From the NCBI GenBank assembly GCA_017934545.1, contig JAGBJI010000003.1:1-49145 (forward strand): a stretch of 49,145 nt of DNA. The letters run 5' to 3'. The position numbers and the translations under genes are program-made. The DNA comes from Bacteroidales bacterium (GTDB lineage: Bacteria; Bacteroidota; Bacteroidia; Bacteroidales; P3). The notes beneath the pieces were generated by a model, which was given only the letters and a program-made list of their open reading frames with translations, made no database searches and was not told the origin of the DNA. Below are positions 36,439-44,436 of this stretch, piece after piece; positions within the stretch are counted from its first letter, which is position 1, and each line of letters begins with the position of its first letter.

Positions 36439-36505
36439 CATTTGCTTCTAAATAAAGACATTGGCTATGGATTAACGGGTATTGCCCTGCCTTATTTAGA
36501 GTTTG

Positions 36506-36534
36506 CAAAGTTACGGATTTTTATTGAATTGCAA
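36506..36534 (-). promoter_or_regulatory. Promoter of the rplM-rpsI-rpsB-tsf run
   Basis: Minus strand TTG at 36532-36534, 18 bp, then TAACTTTG at 36506-36513. The match to consensus and spacing is good; it implies a leader of about 155 nt. Confidence 0.7.
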
Positions 36535-36694
36535 AAAAATCAACACATTTTTTTCATTCTTTTTAACAAATATTTGTTGATAACGGTTTTTTATCCGCAC
36601 AAAATCAGCGTATTACCTCATCTGAAATCAACTGAATATAAATCAATGCAACACACTTTTAATAAACAGTTATTGAAAACATCATTCTAAAGAT

Positions 36695-36820
36695 TTCTTT
36701 TCTGAAAAGAAAAATAAAAAACATATGTATTTTTTCAAAAAAACATATGAATTTTAATCAAAAAACATATGTTTTTTATTTCAAATACATATGTTTTTTA
36801 TTTTTAGATTTTGAAAACAA
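36695..36820 (+). repeat. CATATG phased-palindrome element, copy 5
   Basis: CATATG at 36722, 36744, 36766 and 36788, each 22 bp apart. The arms are TTTTCTGAAAAG on the left and TTTTGAAAACA on the right. It lies 46 bp downstream of the beta-barrel gene (minus), where no other terminator is seen. With the rplM leader and promoter this accounts for 36343-36866. Confidence 0.9.
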
Positions 36821-36866
36821 TAAGAAAAACAAAGGGATTGATGCCGCAGTTGTGTAAAAGATGTAA

Positions 36867-37568
36867 TTAAAATCTGAAGTTTTTGCCTTTTTTAAAGGTA
36901 TAACCCAAGTTAAGAGTCAACGAATAGGCTATTTCTTCCATATCAAAGAGGTATCCTCCCTGTGCCTGAAAGCCTAAATATATATTGTCAGTAATGTAAT
37001 ACTTGTATCCCAAGTCCAAACCGACGTAAGGATATGTCTTATTGTCGGAATTGCTGTTGTTGTCGTGGTGAAATTCGTCCTTAACTCCGTCATCGGTATA
37101 AACGGGAAGATAGTATTCGGTAAATCCGTCCATGCTTTTCATCCACATCATCAATCCTCCCGACAGTCCCATCTGAAACACGTGATTATCGGACGCAGAG
37201 TTGACCAAGCCGAACGCAAGATTGACCATGTGCTGCGAATCTTTGTACTTCTGTTCGTAGTACATACCTTTGTAATGGTCGTCTTCCGCACCCGTAACCA
37301 ACGCCGAATGCAAGGCAAAATTGGTATAAGTGAATTTTATATAGAACGAACCTTTGCGGGTCCACTGGTAAGAAAAGCCCAGAGGGAAACCTTTGATGTC
37401 TTTATACAATTGGTCGGTGTTGTTGTTTATTGCATTGTAACCGATATTGAGTTGAAAGGAATGGGTATTGAAGTTTTCTTTCAATAAGAAGATATTTCCG
37501 ACCGTTTTTTGTGTAAATGCAGGCAGCGACAATGCCGTTAACAAGGTTATAATCAATATTTTTTTCAT
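36867..37568 (-). CDS. Outer-membrane beta-barrel protein
   Basis: Started at 37568 (MKKILIITLLTALSLPAFTQ); an in-frame ATG at 37592 precedes it but overlaps the -7 box. 233 residues of alternating strands, with an Asp/Asn-rich external loop (HHDNNSNSDNK) and a terminal Phe (KKGKNFRF). Family not identified. Promoter at 37590-37619. Confidence 0.65.
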   Translation of the reverse strand: MKKILIITLLTALSLPAFTQKTVGNIFLLKENFNTHSFQLNIGYNAINNNTDQLYKDIKGFPLGFSYQWTRKGSFYIKFTYTNFALHSALVTGAEDDHYKGMYYEQKYKDSQHMVNLAFGLVNSASDNHVFQMGLSGGLMMWMKSMDGFTEYYLPVYTDDGVKDEFHHDNNSNSDNKTYPYVGLDLGYKYYITDNIYLGFQAQGGYLFDMEEIAYSLTLNLGYTFKKGKNFRF

Positions 37569-37589
37569 CGTTTTCAACAATTTATTTTG

Positions 37590-37619
37590 CAAATATACAA
37601 CTTTTCCTTGATTATCAAA
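37590..37619 (-). promoter_or_regulatory. Promoter of the beta-barrel gene
   Basis: Minus strand TTTG at about 37616-37619, 18 bp, then TATATTTG at 37590-37597; gives a leader of about 15-20 nt. Confidence 0.6.
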
Positions 37620-37709
37620 TAATTTTCGTTGAAATTAAAGGTTTTCACATAGGCGGCAGGTGATAAAAAATACTCATTTATGATTATTTCCCGCAACGGA
37701 AATTCTGTG

Positions 37710-37717
37710 TAATTTTG
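37710..37717 (+). promoter_or_regulatory. Candidate promoter of the uptake locus (-7 box)
   Basis: TAATTTTG fits TAnnTTTG, 58 bp before the membrane-protein gene at 37775. The -33 region is weak. Confidence 0.4.
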
Positions 37718-37774
37718 CAAACCGAAATTTTAAAGGCAATTTTTTTATAAAACACACATAAATATATATAATAA

Positions 37775-38698
37775 ATGAAACAAAAGTTTTATCCTGCAAA
37801 AGCGGTTCTGTCTTTTCTGTTGGTATTGTTCCTTATGCCATTGGGGCATGCTGCAATGATTTTGATGGAAAAATTCATGGACCCCGCCGCGCTTCACTTC
37901 TGTGCATTCATGCTCGGAGCCGTCGGCGTAGTTATAACCGTTGCGGGCATATTTATAAAAGGTGACACCAAGCAAACTCTTGCCGGTCTTATAGGAGGGC
38001 TTTTGTTTTGGACGGGATGGGTGGAATTTCTTTTGATGTACTACGCCAGAAGATTTCAAACCATGTGCGAATTGGAAAACGGTCAGTTGATGGACTTCAA
38101 CCAAGCCGTTGCACAAAACATGGACATTGCCACAAAACCCGAATATCTTATCCTGCCCTCAACGTTCGGCTTTTGGGCCATGTTTATGCTTTTCTATTTG
38201 TTCTGCATACCTACGGGTTGCAATTTTATAAACTGGTGCCAAAGGGTATTGTTCAGGTCAAAAAAACAGCAAATCGTAGCCAAACCCATAGTACGCCACA
38301 CTTCGTTGGTTACATTCCTTGAATTTAACATGATTATTTGGACGTCGTATCTTTTGCTGATGTTTCTTTACGATGACACTTTCTTCGGCGAAAGACATTG
38401 GTTCACATTGTCCGTCGGCGTTGCATGCTTGGTGGGAGCGTTTTTCATATTCAAAAAACAACTGCATCTGTCTTCATGGGGTGCAAACATAAGAATGGCA
38501 ATAGCAACGGTGATTGTGTTTTGGACGCCTGTGGAAATATTGGGACGGTTAAACTTTTTCAAAGAGATTTGGGTGCATCCCGAACAATACAAACAGGAAA
38601 TGATTACCATATTGCTTGCTTTCATTGCCGTTGCGGTGATAGTCATTGTGAACGGTATTGTTGTCAAGGGCGGCAAAAAACAAAATACCCAACAATAA
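37775..38698 (+). CDS. Polytopic membrane protein of unknown function
   Basis: 307 residues with about seven to eight hydrophobic segments (residues about 10-30, 42-60, 68-90, 122-148, 180-200, 208-226, 240-258, 278-298). A soluble loop near residues 92-120 (ARRFQTMCELENGQLMDFNQ) separates helices 3 and 4. No motif I recognise. It is 10 bp upstream of the TonB-dependent receptor, so it probably serves the same substrate, either as inner-membrane partner or regulator. Confidence 0.6.
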   Translation: MKQKFYPAKAVLSFLLVLFLMPLGHAAMILMEKFMDPAALHFCAFMLGAVGVVITVAGIFIKGDTKQTLAGLIGGLLFWTGWVEFLLMYYARRFQTMCELENGQLMDFNQAVAQNMDIATKPEYLILPSTFGFWAMFMLFYLFCIPTGCNFINWCQRVLFRSKKQQIVAKPIVRHTSLVTFLEFNMIIWTSYLLLMFLYDDTFFGERHWFTLSVGVACLVGAFFIFKKQLHLSSWGANIRMAIATVIVFWTPVEILGRLNFFKEIWVHPEQYKQEMITILLAFIAVAVIVIVNGIVVKGGKKQNTQQ

Positions 38699-38708
38699 GT
38701 AGGAGAAG

Positions 38709-40976
38709 ATGAGAGGTAAGTTGTTTGTTGTTTTCATGTTTTGGTCTTGCGTGGCTTTCGGTCAGCAGATGGACACGGTCAATATTGAAGAAATAAAAAT
38801 AGTTTCTTCAATAAAAACCGACGAGAGTCTGCAAAAGATGACTTCTTTTGTAAACACTTACAACCAACAATACTTAAACAACCACAACGTAAAGGATTTC
38901 AAAGATTTTTCTTCATATACGCCGTCGCTTTTCATACCCGATTACGGTTCAAAGGTCACAAGCAGTATATATTTGCGGGGATTGGGGTCAAGGATTGACA
39001 ATTCGTCGGTCGGCATATGCCTTGACGGAGTTATGCTTTTGAACAAAAACTGCTTTGATTTCGGATATTTTGATTTGTCAAAAGTCAACATATATAAAGG
39101 AGCTCAAAGTTTGACGTTCGGAATGAACACTATGGCGGGGGTAATATCACTCACTACATTAAGCCCTTTTGATTACAAAGGAATAAAGTTAAGTACGGGC
39201 ATCGCTTCGGGCAGTACATACAACGCTGCCTTGTCGTATTACGGCAGCATAAACGGACATACCGCTTATATGGCGGGCATTGACATGGGTTCTTCGCAGG
39301 GATATTTTGACAATGCGTACGACAACTCCGATTGCGATTGGCAACGCACGGCCAACGGCCGCCTTATATTTGAATACCGTAAGGGAAACGTAACGGCAAA
39401 GAACTCCACGTATCTGTCTTTTATTCACATGGGTGGTTATCCTTACTGTCTTTACGACACCGTTTCGCACTCTCACGGCAAGGTAAACTACAATGATTTT
39501 TCGGGTTACGACCGTTTGAACCTTATAAACAACACTTCATATATTTATTCTTCGCACGGAAAATACATATTCCAATCTTTAACTTCCGTACAACTGAACT
39601 TTGACAAACTGCAATTGGATAATGATTTTACTTCTTTGTCATATTTCACCCTTGAACAGAAGGAAAAAGACTTTGCGTTGTCACAGGAATTCATCATAAC
39701 CGACGACAACCGCACTGACAATTGGAATTGGACAGCCGGAGCGTTTGTTTTCGGCAAATATCTCAACATGCAGGCTCCTGTATTGTTCAAACAGGACGGT
39801 ATTCAGGCATTAATTTTGGACAATGCCAACAACGGACTGCATGTAATGTTTCCTTCGTACGACATAGAGTTCAAAGAAACAAGTATGAAGGTAACCGACA
39901 ACTTTAAATATCCGAGATTCGGAGGGGCATTGTACGCCCAAGCGGATTACACTCTGAAAAGATGGATTTTTTCTCTCGGTGCAAGACTGGATTACGAACA
40001 TGTAAGCCTTGATTACGACAACTACGCACAGGTGAATTACCGCCTTGTGCCTATAATGACGCAATACCGTTTTCTGCCCGTAAGTTTTAAAGGCAGTGCA
40101 AGCGAAGATTATCTTCAGTTTTTGCCTAAACTTGCCGTCAGTTTCAACCTTAACCAACGCAAAGACAATATTTACGCAAGCATAAGCAAAGGTTACATGA
40201 CGGGAGGATACAACACATCAATGTTTGCCGACATTATACGCAATCAAATGATGCAAAACATGCTTGCGGATTTGGGTATTGAACCCCAACAAGGCACGTC
40301 TATGGAAGATATTTACGCATCGTACGGCAAGGAAAATATAATCGGTTACAAACCGCAGTACATTTGGGATTGGGAAATAGGCACCAAACTGAATTTCTTT
40401 GACAACAGACTGAACGTAAACGCCGCTGTGTTTTACATAGACGTCCGTAACCAACAGTTGACCGTGTTTCCAAGCCCGCAGACTACGGGAAGAATGATGA
40501 CCAATGCCGCCAAAAGCCGTTCGTTCGGCACGGAACTGTCGGCAAATATGAGAATAAATGGTTTCATTTTGAACGTGAACTACGGATATACTAATGCCAA
40601 GTTCACATCATACAATGACGGAAAATCGGAATATAAAGGCAATTTTTTGGTATATTATCCCGTTAATACATTGTGTGTTATGGCTGACTACGTATTGCAT
40701 TTGGACAACAGATATTTGGACAATATCAATTTTTCCGTTTCCTACAACGGAGCGGGAAACATATATTTCAACCAGCAAAACACCGTTTACCAAAAATATT
40801 ACTCGCTTGTCAATGCAGACATAACCCTTAAACGCAGCATATACGCCGTAAGCCTGTGGGTACGCAACATTTTTAACACCGACTATCTTACTTTCTACTT
40901 CCTTTCAAGCGGAAACAATTTCGTACAATGCGGCAAACCTCTCACTTTCGGCCTTACATTCAGAGTTAACAGATAG
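38709..40976 (+). CDS. TonB-dependent outer-membrane receptor
   Basis: 755 residues: signal peptide (ending FGQ), a TonB-box-like segment MDTVNIEEIKIVSS, and a plug domain with the typical IYLRGLGSR, GICLDGVML and the KGAQSLTFGMNTMAGVISL block. A 22-strand barrel follows, ending PLTFGLTFRVNR. No SusD partner follows, so it is not a typical SusC. It is followed by three small paralogous exported proteins that may bind the ligand. Iron, haem, cobalamin or metal substrates are possible; the sequence does not decide. Confidence 0.92.
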   Translation: MRGKLFVVFMFWSCVAFGQQMDTVNIEEIKIVSSIKTDESLQKMTSFVNTYNQQYLNNHNVKDFKDFSSYTPSLFIPDYGSKVTSSIYLRGLGSRIDNSSVGICLDGVMLLNKNCFDFGYFDLSKVNIYKGAQSLTFGMNTMAGVISLTTLSPFDYKGIKLSTGIASGSTYNAALSYYGSINGHTAYMAGIDMGSSQGYFDNAYDNSDCDWQRTANGRLIFEYRKGNVTAKNSTYLSFIHMGGYPYCLYDTVSHSHGKVNYNDFSGYDRLNLINNTSYIYSSHGKYIFQSLTSVQLNFDKLQLDNDFTSLSYFTLEQKEKDFALSQEFIITDDNRTDNWNWTAGAFVFGKYLNMQAPVLFKQDGIQALILDNANNGLHVMFPSYDIEFKETSMKVTDNFKYPRFGGALYAQADYTLKRWIFSLGARLDYEHVSLDYDNYAQVNYRLVPIMTQYRFLPVSFKGSASEDYLQFLPKLAVSFNLNQRKDNIYASISKGYMTGGYNTSMFADIIRNQMMQNMLADLGIEPQQGTSMEDIYASYGKENIIGYKPQYIWDWEIGTKLNFFDNRLNVNAAVFYIDVRNQQLTVFPSPQTTGRMMTNAAKSRSFGTELSANMRINGFILNVNYGYTNAKFTSYNDGKSEYKGNFLVYYPVNTLCVMADYVLHLDNRYLDNINFSVSYNGAGNIYFNQQNTVYQKYYSLVNADITLKRSIYAVSLWVRNIFNTDYLTFYFLSSGNNFVQCGKPLTFGLTFRVNR

Positions 40977-40994
40977 AAAAACATTAATAAACAG

Positions 40995-41468
40995 ATGAAA
41001 ACACTGAAACATATATTGATTTTATCCGCTTTGGCAGTCGGTTTTACCGCATGCGGTGACAACGAAAATGAAGAAGAACACAAAAAAGAAACAACCGAAT
41101 ACGAATTTACGGGCAATCTTTCGGTAAGCAACGGATACAAACAGGACGGTATCAACATGAATATAACGGTCAACCATCTTAAACAGATGTCCGATATTTA
41201 TATCAACCGCATAACTTTTTCCGAAAAGATGCCTTTTGTCAACGTAGACTTAAAAGAAATACCTTTTACCGTAAACGGCGGTGATACATTGTATGCCAAA
41301 GACACCATAGTGCCGTATTGGAACGGCGGAGCGGTGGAAAACATGACTCTGTACAATTTCAACGCCAAGGTAAACGCCGATTCGGTAAGTTTTTCCGCAC
41401 AGGGAGGCGTTGTATCGCAGGAAGGGGAAAACATATTGCTGTTCCAAGGCGTGAGAAACAAACATTAA
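40995..41468 (+). CDS. Calycin-like small lipoprotein, paralogue 1
   Basis: 157 residues; lipobox GFTAC puts the lipidated Cys at residue 20, and an acidic linker follows. The rest is beta-rich: YEFTGNLSVSNGYKQDG ... ITFSEKMPFVNVDLKEIPFTV ... FNAKVNADSVSFSAQG. It shares the pattern F-T-G-x-(L/V), F-x-EKMP, and a TVN-GDTL-A block with paralogue 3 (41931), and a looser pattern with paralogue 2. The layout recalls Bacteroidetes calycin-like proteins. Probably surface or periplasmic and linked to the receptor. Confidence 0.65.
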   Translation: MKTLKHILILSALAVGFTACGDNENEEEHKKETTEYEFTGNLSVSNGYKQDGINMNITVNHLKQMSDIYINRITFSEKMPFVNVDLKEIPFTVNGGDTLYAKDTIVPYWNGGAVENMTLYNFNAKVNADSVSFSAQGGVVSQEGENILLFQGVRNKH

Positions 41469-41484
41469 AACCGTTTACTACATA

Positions 41485-41892
41485 ATGAAAAAGACCCTTA
41501 TATTATATCTGACCGCCTGCCTTACGGTTTTGTCCGTTTTTTCGCAGAATACAAAATTCAAAGGTACGATGACAGTGGGCGACTATACACGCAAAAATGT
41601 TGTCATTGAAGTAAAAGAACACGGCAACAAAGCCGACGGAACCATATACAGAGCAAAGTTCGCCCGTTTAATGCCTATAAAAGTTGATGCAGACATAAAA
41701 AATTTGAACCGAACCGTACAAGCGGACAAAATTTTTCTGTCCGGAAACAACCTTATACCCTATGTCAAAGGGCAGGCTAAAGAAAAATACATGATAACCG
41801 GATTCAACGGCGTTATACACAACGGTGAATTGAGTATAACCACCCGTTTCGGAGAAAAGAAAGTGACCTACAAAGGTAAAAAAATACAATAA
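41485..41892 (+). CDS. Calycin-like small exported protein, paralogue 2
   Basis: 135 residues. The signal peptide ends VFSQ with no lipobox, unlike its two neighbours. The domain runs FKGTMTVGDYTRKNVVI ... AKFARLMPIKVDADIKNL ... FNGVIHNGELSITTRFG, the same strand order as paralogues 1 and 3. It lies 16 bp after paralogue 1. Being soluble, it might act between the two lipid-anchored forms; that is inference. Confidence 0.6.
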   Translation: MKKTLILYLTACLTVLSVFSQNTKFKGTMTVGDYTRKNVVIEVKEHGNKADGTIYRAKFARLMPIKVDADIKNLNRTVQADKIFLSGNNLIPYVKGQAKEKYMITGFNGVIHNGELSITTRFGEKKVTYKGKKIQ

Positions 41893-41930
41893 ATCAAAAT
41901 TAATAAACATTTAAAAAACAAATTAACGAA

Positions 41931-42356
41931 ATGAAAATTTACAAGAAATTATTGTTGGTTGCCCTTGCAGCCGTTGCATTCACTGCATGCAAAGATGACG
42001 ACGACGATTACGCGGTAAACAAGTCAACATTCACGGGAACCGTAACTTCAGGCGGATTCTCTTTGGACGGAGTTACGGTAAACACCGTTTCATACGAAGA
42101 AAACAAGAAGACGGACATCACTTTCAAACAAGTGACATTCAATGAAAAAATGCCTAAAGTAGACATGACCATCAACGGATTCTCATACACCGTAAATGAC
42201 GGCGACACTTTGTTGACGGCAAGTGATATTAAAATCACCGATGTTTACACCATGACTTCCGGTGAAGGCAAGATAACCAAGGACGGTATCGTTGTTTCGG
42301 CAACAATAAAGGTAATGGGCAAAGAAGTTGAGTTTGATTTCGAAGGCAGAAGATAA
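41931..42356 (+). CDS. Calycin-like small lipoprotein, paralogue 3
   Basis: 141 residues; lipobox AFTAC gives lipidated Cys20, followed by a run of acidic residues (KDDDDDY). The domain reads FTGTVTSGGFSLDGVTVN ... VTFNEKMPKVDMTINGFSYTV ... GDTLLTASDI ... KVMGKEVEFDFEG. It is closest to paralogue 1. The stop codon lies inside the loop of an intrinsic terminator. Confidence 0.65.
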   Translation: MKIYKKLLLVALAAVAFTACKDDDDDYAVNKSTFTGTVTSGGFSLDGVTVNTVSYEENKKTDITFKQVTFNEKMPKVDMTINGFSYTVNDGDTLLTASDIKITDVYTMTSGEGKITKDGIVVSATIKVMGKEVEFDFEGRR

Positions 42357-42368
42357 TCTGCCTTTTTT
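42345..42368 (+). terminator. Terminator overlapping the stop codon of paralogue 3
   Basis: GGCAGA (42345-42350) pairs with TCTGCC (42357-42362) around a 6-nt loop that contains the TAA stop, then six T. The stem codes for the last residues of the protein. Confidence 0.75.
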
Positions 42369-42388
42369 ATTGTAACAACCAATAAAAT

Positions 42389-42535
42389 CCTTTTCAGAAA
42401 AGAAAAAATCATATTCAGAAACCATTTCAGAAAAACATATGTATTTTTATAAAAAAACATATGAATTTTAATCAAAAAACATATGTTTTTTAAATTAAAT
42501 ACATATGTTTTTTATTTTTCTTTTCTGAAAAAGAT
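42389..42535 (+). repeat. CATATG phased-palindrome element, copy 6
   Basis: CATATG at 42436, 42458, 42480 and 42502, each 22 bp apart. The first and third spacers have drifted (TATTTTTATAAAAAAA; TTTTTTAAATTAAATA). The left side shows a doubled CAGAAA arm, suggesting a small duplication. The right arm is CTTTTCTGAAAA. Confidence 0.9.
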
Positions 42536-42549
42536 TTTTTCCTATTAGC

Positions 42550-42624
42550 TGTCAGTTCCGTTATTTTTTGTATCTTTGCATGCAAAGACAAACCACAATT
42601 AAAACTATGGCAGACATAATGGCG
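42550..42624 (+). repeat. B module, copy 2 (paired with CATATG element copy 6)
   Basis: The direct-strand counterpart of 26846-26920. It contains the perfect palindrome CTTTGCATGCAAAG and a TATCTTTG (42571-42578) that matches the -7 promoter consensus, so it could start a leader transcript toward 42791. A G10 tract follows at 42656-42665. Confidence 0.85.
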
Positions 42625-42655
42625 ACAATTACTTGTGCTGACTGCATATACAGTA

Positions 42656-42665
42656 GGGGGGGGGG
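42656..42665 (+). repeat. G10 homopolymer tract
   Basis: Ten G on the coding strand, about 125 bp before the gene at 42791. It mirrors the G9 tract about 140 bp before the adhesin gene at 1020. Confidence 0.6.
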
Positions 42666-42726
42666 AATTTAACCCCGTCAGCAAATATATACGGAATAAT
42701 AAAAATTAAAATATACCAGTTTTAAA

Positions 42727-42767
42727 AGGCTTGGAATAAGGTTATAAACTTGTTCCGGGCTTTTTTA
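42727..42767 (+). terminator. Terminator-like hairpin just upstream of 42791
   Basis: GCTTGGAATAAG (42729-42740) pairs with CTTGTTCCGGGC (42749-42760) using three G-U pairs, then TTTTTTATT. It ends 24 bp before a start codon, so it would block transcripts arriving from upstream or act as an attenuator. Confidence 0.6.
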
Positions 42768-42790
42768 TTAATACAAATTTGACAAAGAAA

Positions 42791-44344
42791 ATGAAAAAGA
42801 ACACAGAAAAAACACTTACGTTGCACAATGCAGGCAGTGCAATTTATCTAAAACACAAAAGAAATATAAAATCCCTGCTTTTGACCGTATTACTGCTTGC
42901 GGCAGGTGGTATCACGGCACAGGAAACTGATATACGTATGCCCGATACTAATCAAATGAGGGCCTTCACAAGTTTTTACGGTTACGGTACTGTAAAGAAA
43001 CTACCAAGCGATTTAACTGACATATTCAATAAAACACTTTACACCAAAAAGAAAGTAAAGAAGTTGTCCAAAAGCGAAGCACAAACGTGGCAAAGATATT
43101 ACAAAAAATACATTGCGGATAAGGAAAAGAAAGACAGGCTGGAAAAATATAACAGAGAAAGGCTTGCCAAAGCGGATTCCATACAAAGAAAAGTCATTAA
43201 ATTGATTGATGATAATTTCACAAGAGATGACACTTACAGAGAGTTAAGCCGATTTGCCAATCAAAAAGAAAATTACATTGAGGATAAGGAAACTTATGAT
43301 TGGTTGCGTAAATATCTCACTGATGAAGAAATCATAGACAGTCTTTGGCAAAGATACGGCAACGGTTGTTCAAATTGTGCTTACACGGAGTTGGAAGACG
43401 GCTACAGAATTGCCGAAGAATATTGCAACGATGCGAATGCCGTCAAGAATATCAGAGAAAGCATATATTATAATGCAACCAGTCATCAGAGTTATTGTTA
43501 CGGCGAAATTTATAAATTATGGAACTCTTACAATAGTATCGTAAAAGGGGATTACCTTATTCCGTCTGCCGCTCCCGTTTACACAAGCCCCGACGCATTT
43601 ATTGAAGCCTGTATATCAAAGTATGATAAAACAAAATACGATGTTAAAATCAAACAATTATTGGAAAAAGCGTGTACTTTAGTTGATGGGAAGCGTTGGC
43701 GTTTAGGCATGATTAACAAAAAGAACGAACGTTTAAGACATTTGCCTAAAGTAAAAACTTTGATGGACAGCCGTTCTTTGCAAACATCAGGCGTATTAAC
43801 ATGGACTATATATGACGGCGTTAACGACAGTTACCCGATGAAATTGCCGTATAAAACAATCAACGGCAAAAAAGTTATAGACGGATTATGTACCGTAAGA
43901 CTGTTACATACACAATTGCAGAACGCAACGGGAAGCAATTACCGTGAAGAAACATATGATGTAACCATAACTATGAATGTACAGAACGGTAAAGTGATGA
44001 ACATATCGTGTTCGGGCAAGATTCAAAATTGGATACCGAATATTAACATTTTGAAGAACTACCGCACGGAGTACGAACAAAGAATTGCACTTTCAAGGGC
44101 TAAACCTATTATAGACAAAACCCAAAATATAAAAAGTCTTAACGATTTCAGAAGCAACAGTGTCCTAAACAGTATAAAGTCATTGGAAAAGCGCAGGGCG
44201 TTTGACGATGACAAAGATTTGTTGATGTATCTTATAAAATCTTACGACAGTGTTCACGGTTTCGGCAACGAAGACGAATTGGAACTAATCCGCCTGCAAA
44301 TAGAACCGTTGGACTTTTCAAACGTAAGACATCTCTTTAAATAA
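42791..44344 (+). CDS. Large exported protein of unknown function
   Basis: 517 residues from ATG 42791; an in-frame TTG at 42779 is less likely. The first 27 residues are polar and basic (to KHKRNIKS) before a hydrophobic signal segment (LLLTVLLLAAGGITAQ), so this is a long-n-region signal peptide. Next comes a Lys/Glu-rich helical stretch with coiled-coil character (residues about 75-135), a Cys-containing region (GNGCSNCAY) and a beta-rich part (VLTWTIYDGVNDSYPM ... DVTITMNVQNGKVMNISCSG). No known family recognised. Confidence 0.6.
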   Translation: MKKNTEKTLTLHNAGSAIYLKHKRNIKSLLLTVLLLAAGGITAQETDIRMPDTNQMRAFTSFYGYGTVKKLPSDLTDIFNKTLYTKKKVKKLSKSEAQTWQRYYKKYIADKEKKDRLEKYNRERLAKADSIQRKVIKLIDDNFTRDDTYRELSRFANQKENYIEDKETYDWLRKYLTDEEIIDSLWQRYGNGCSNCAYTELEDGYRIAEEYCNDANAVKNIRESIYYNATSHQSYCYGEIYKLWNSYNSIVKGDYLIPSAAPVYTSPDAFIEACISKYDKTKYDVKIKQLLEKACTLVDGKRWRLGMINKKNERLRHLPKVKTLMDSRSLQTSGVLTWTIYDGVNDSYPMKLPYKTINGKKVIDGLCTVRLLHTQLQNATGSNYREETYDVTITMNVQNGKVMNISCSGKIQNWIPNINILKNYRTEYEQRIALSRAKPIIDKTQNIKSLNDFRSNSVLNSIKSLEKRRAFDDDKDLLMYLIKSYDSVHGFGNEDELELIRLQIEPLDFSNVRHLFK

Positions 44345-44436
44345 AGATTAAGTATCAGTCGTAATTGTGATAGTTAATTATTAGCGAATTTCAAAAAAAG
44401 TAATGGCAATGTAAACTATCGTATTGATGCTTGTCA

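Noticed and set aside
42779-42790. TTG start four codons upstream for the 517-residue exported protein
   Set aside because: An ATG at 42791 is available and the extra residues add nothing recognisable.
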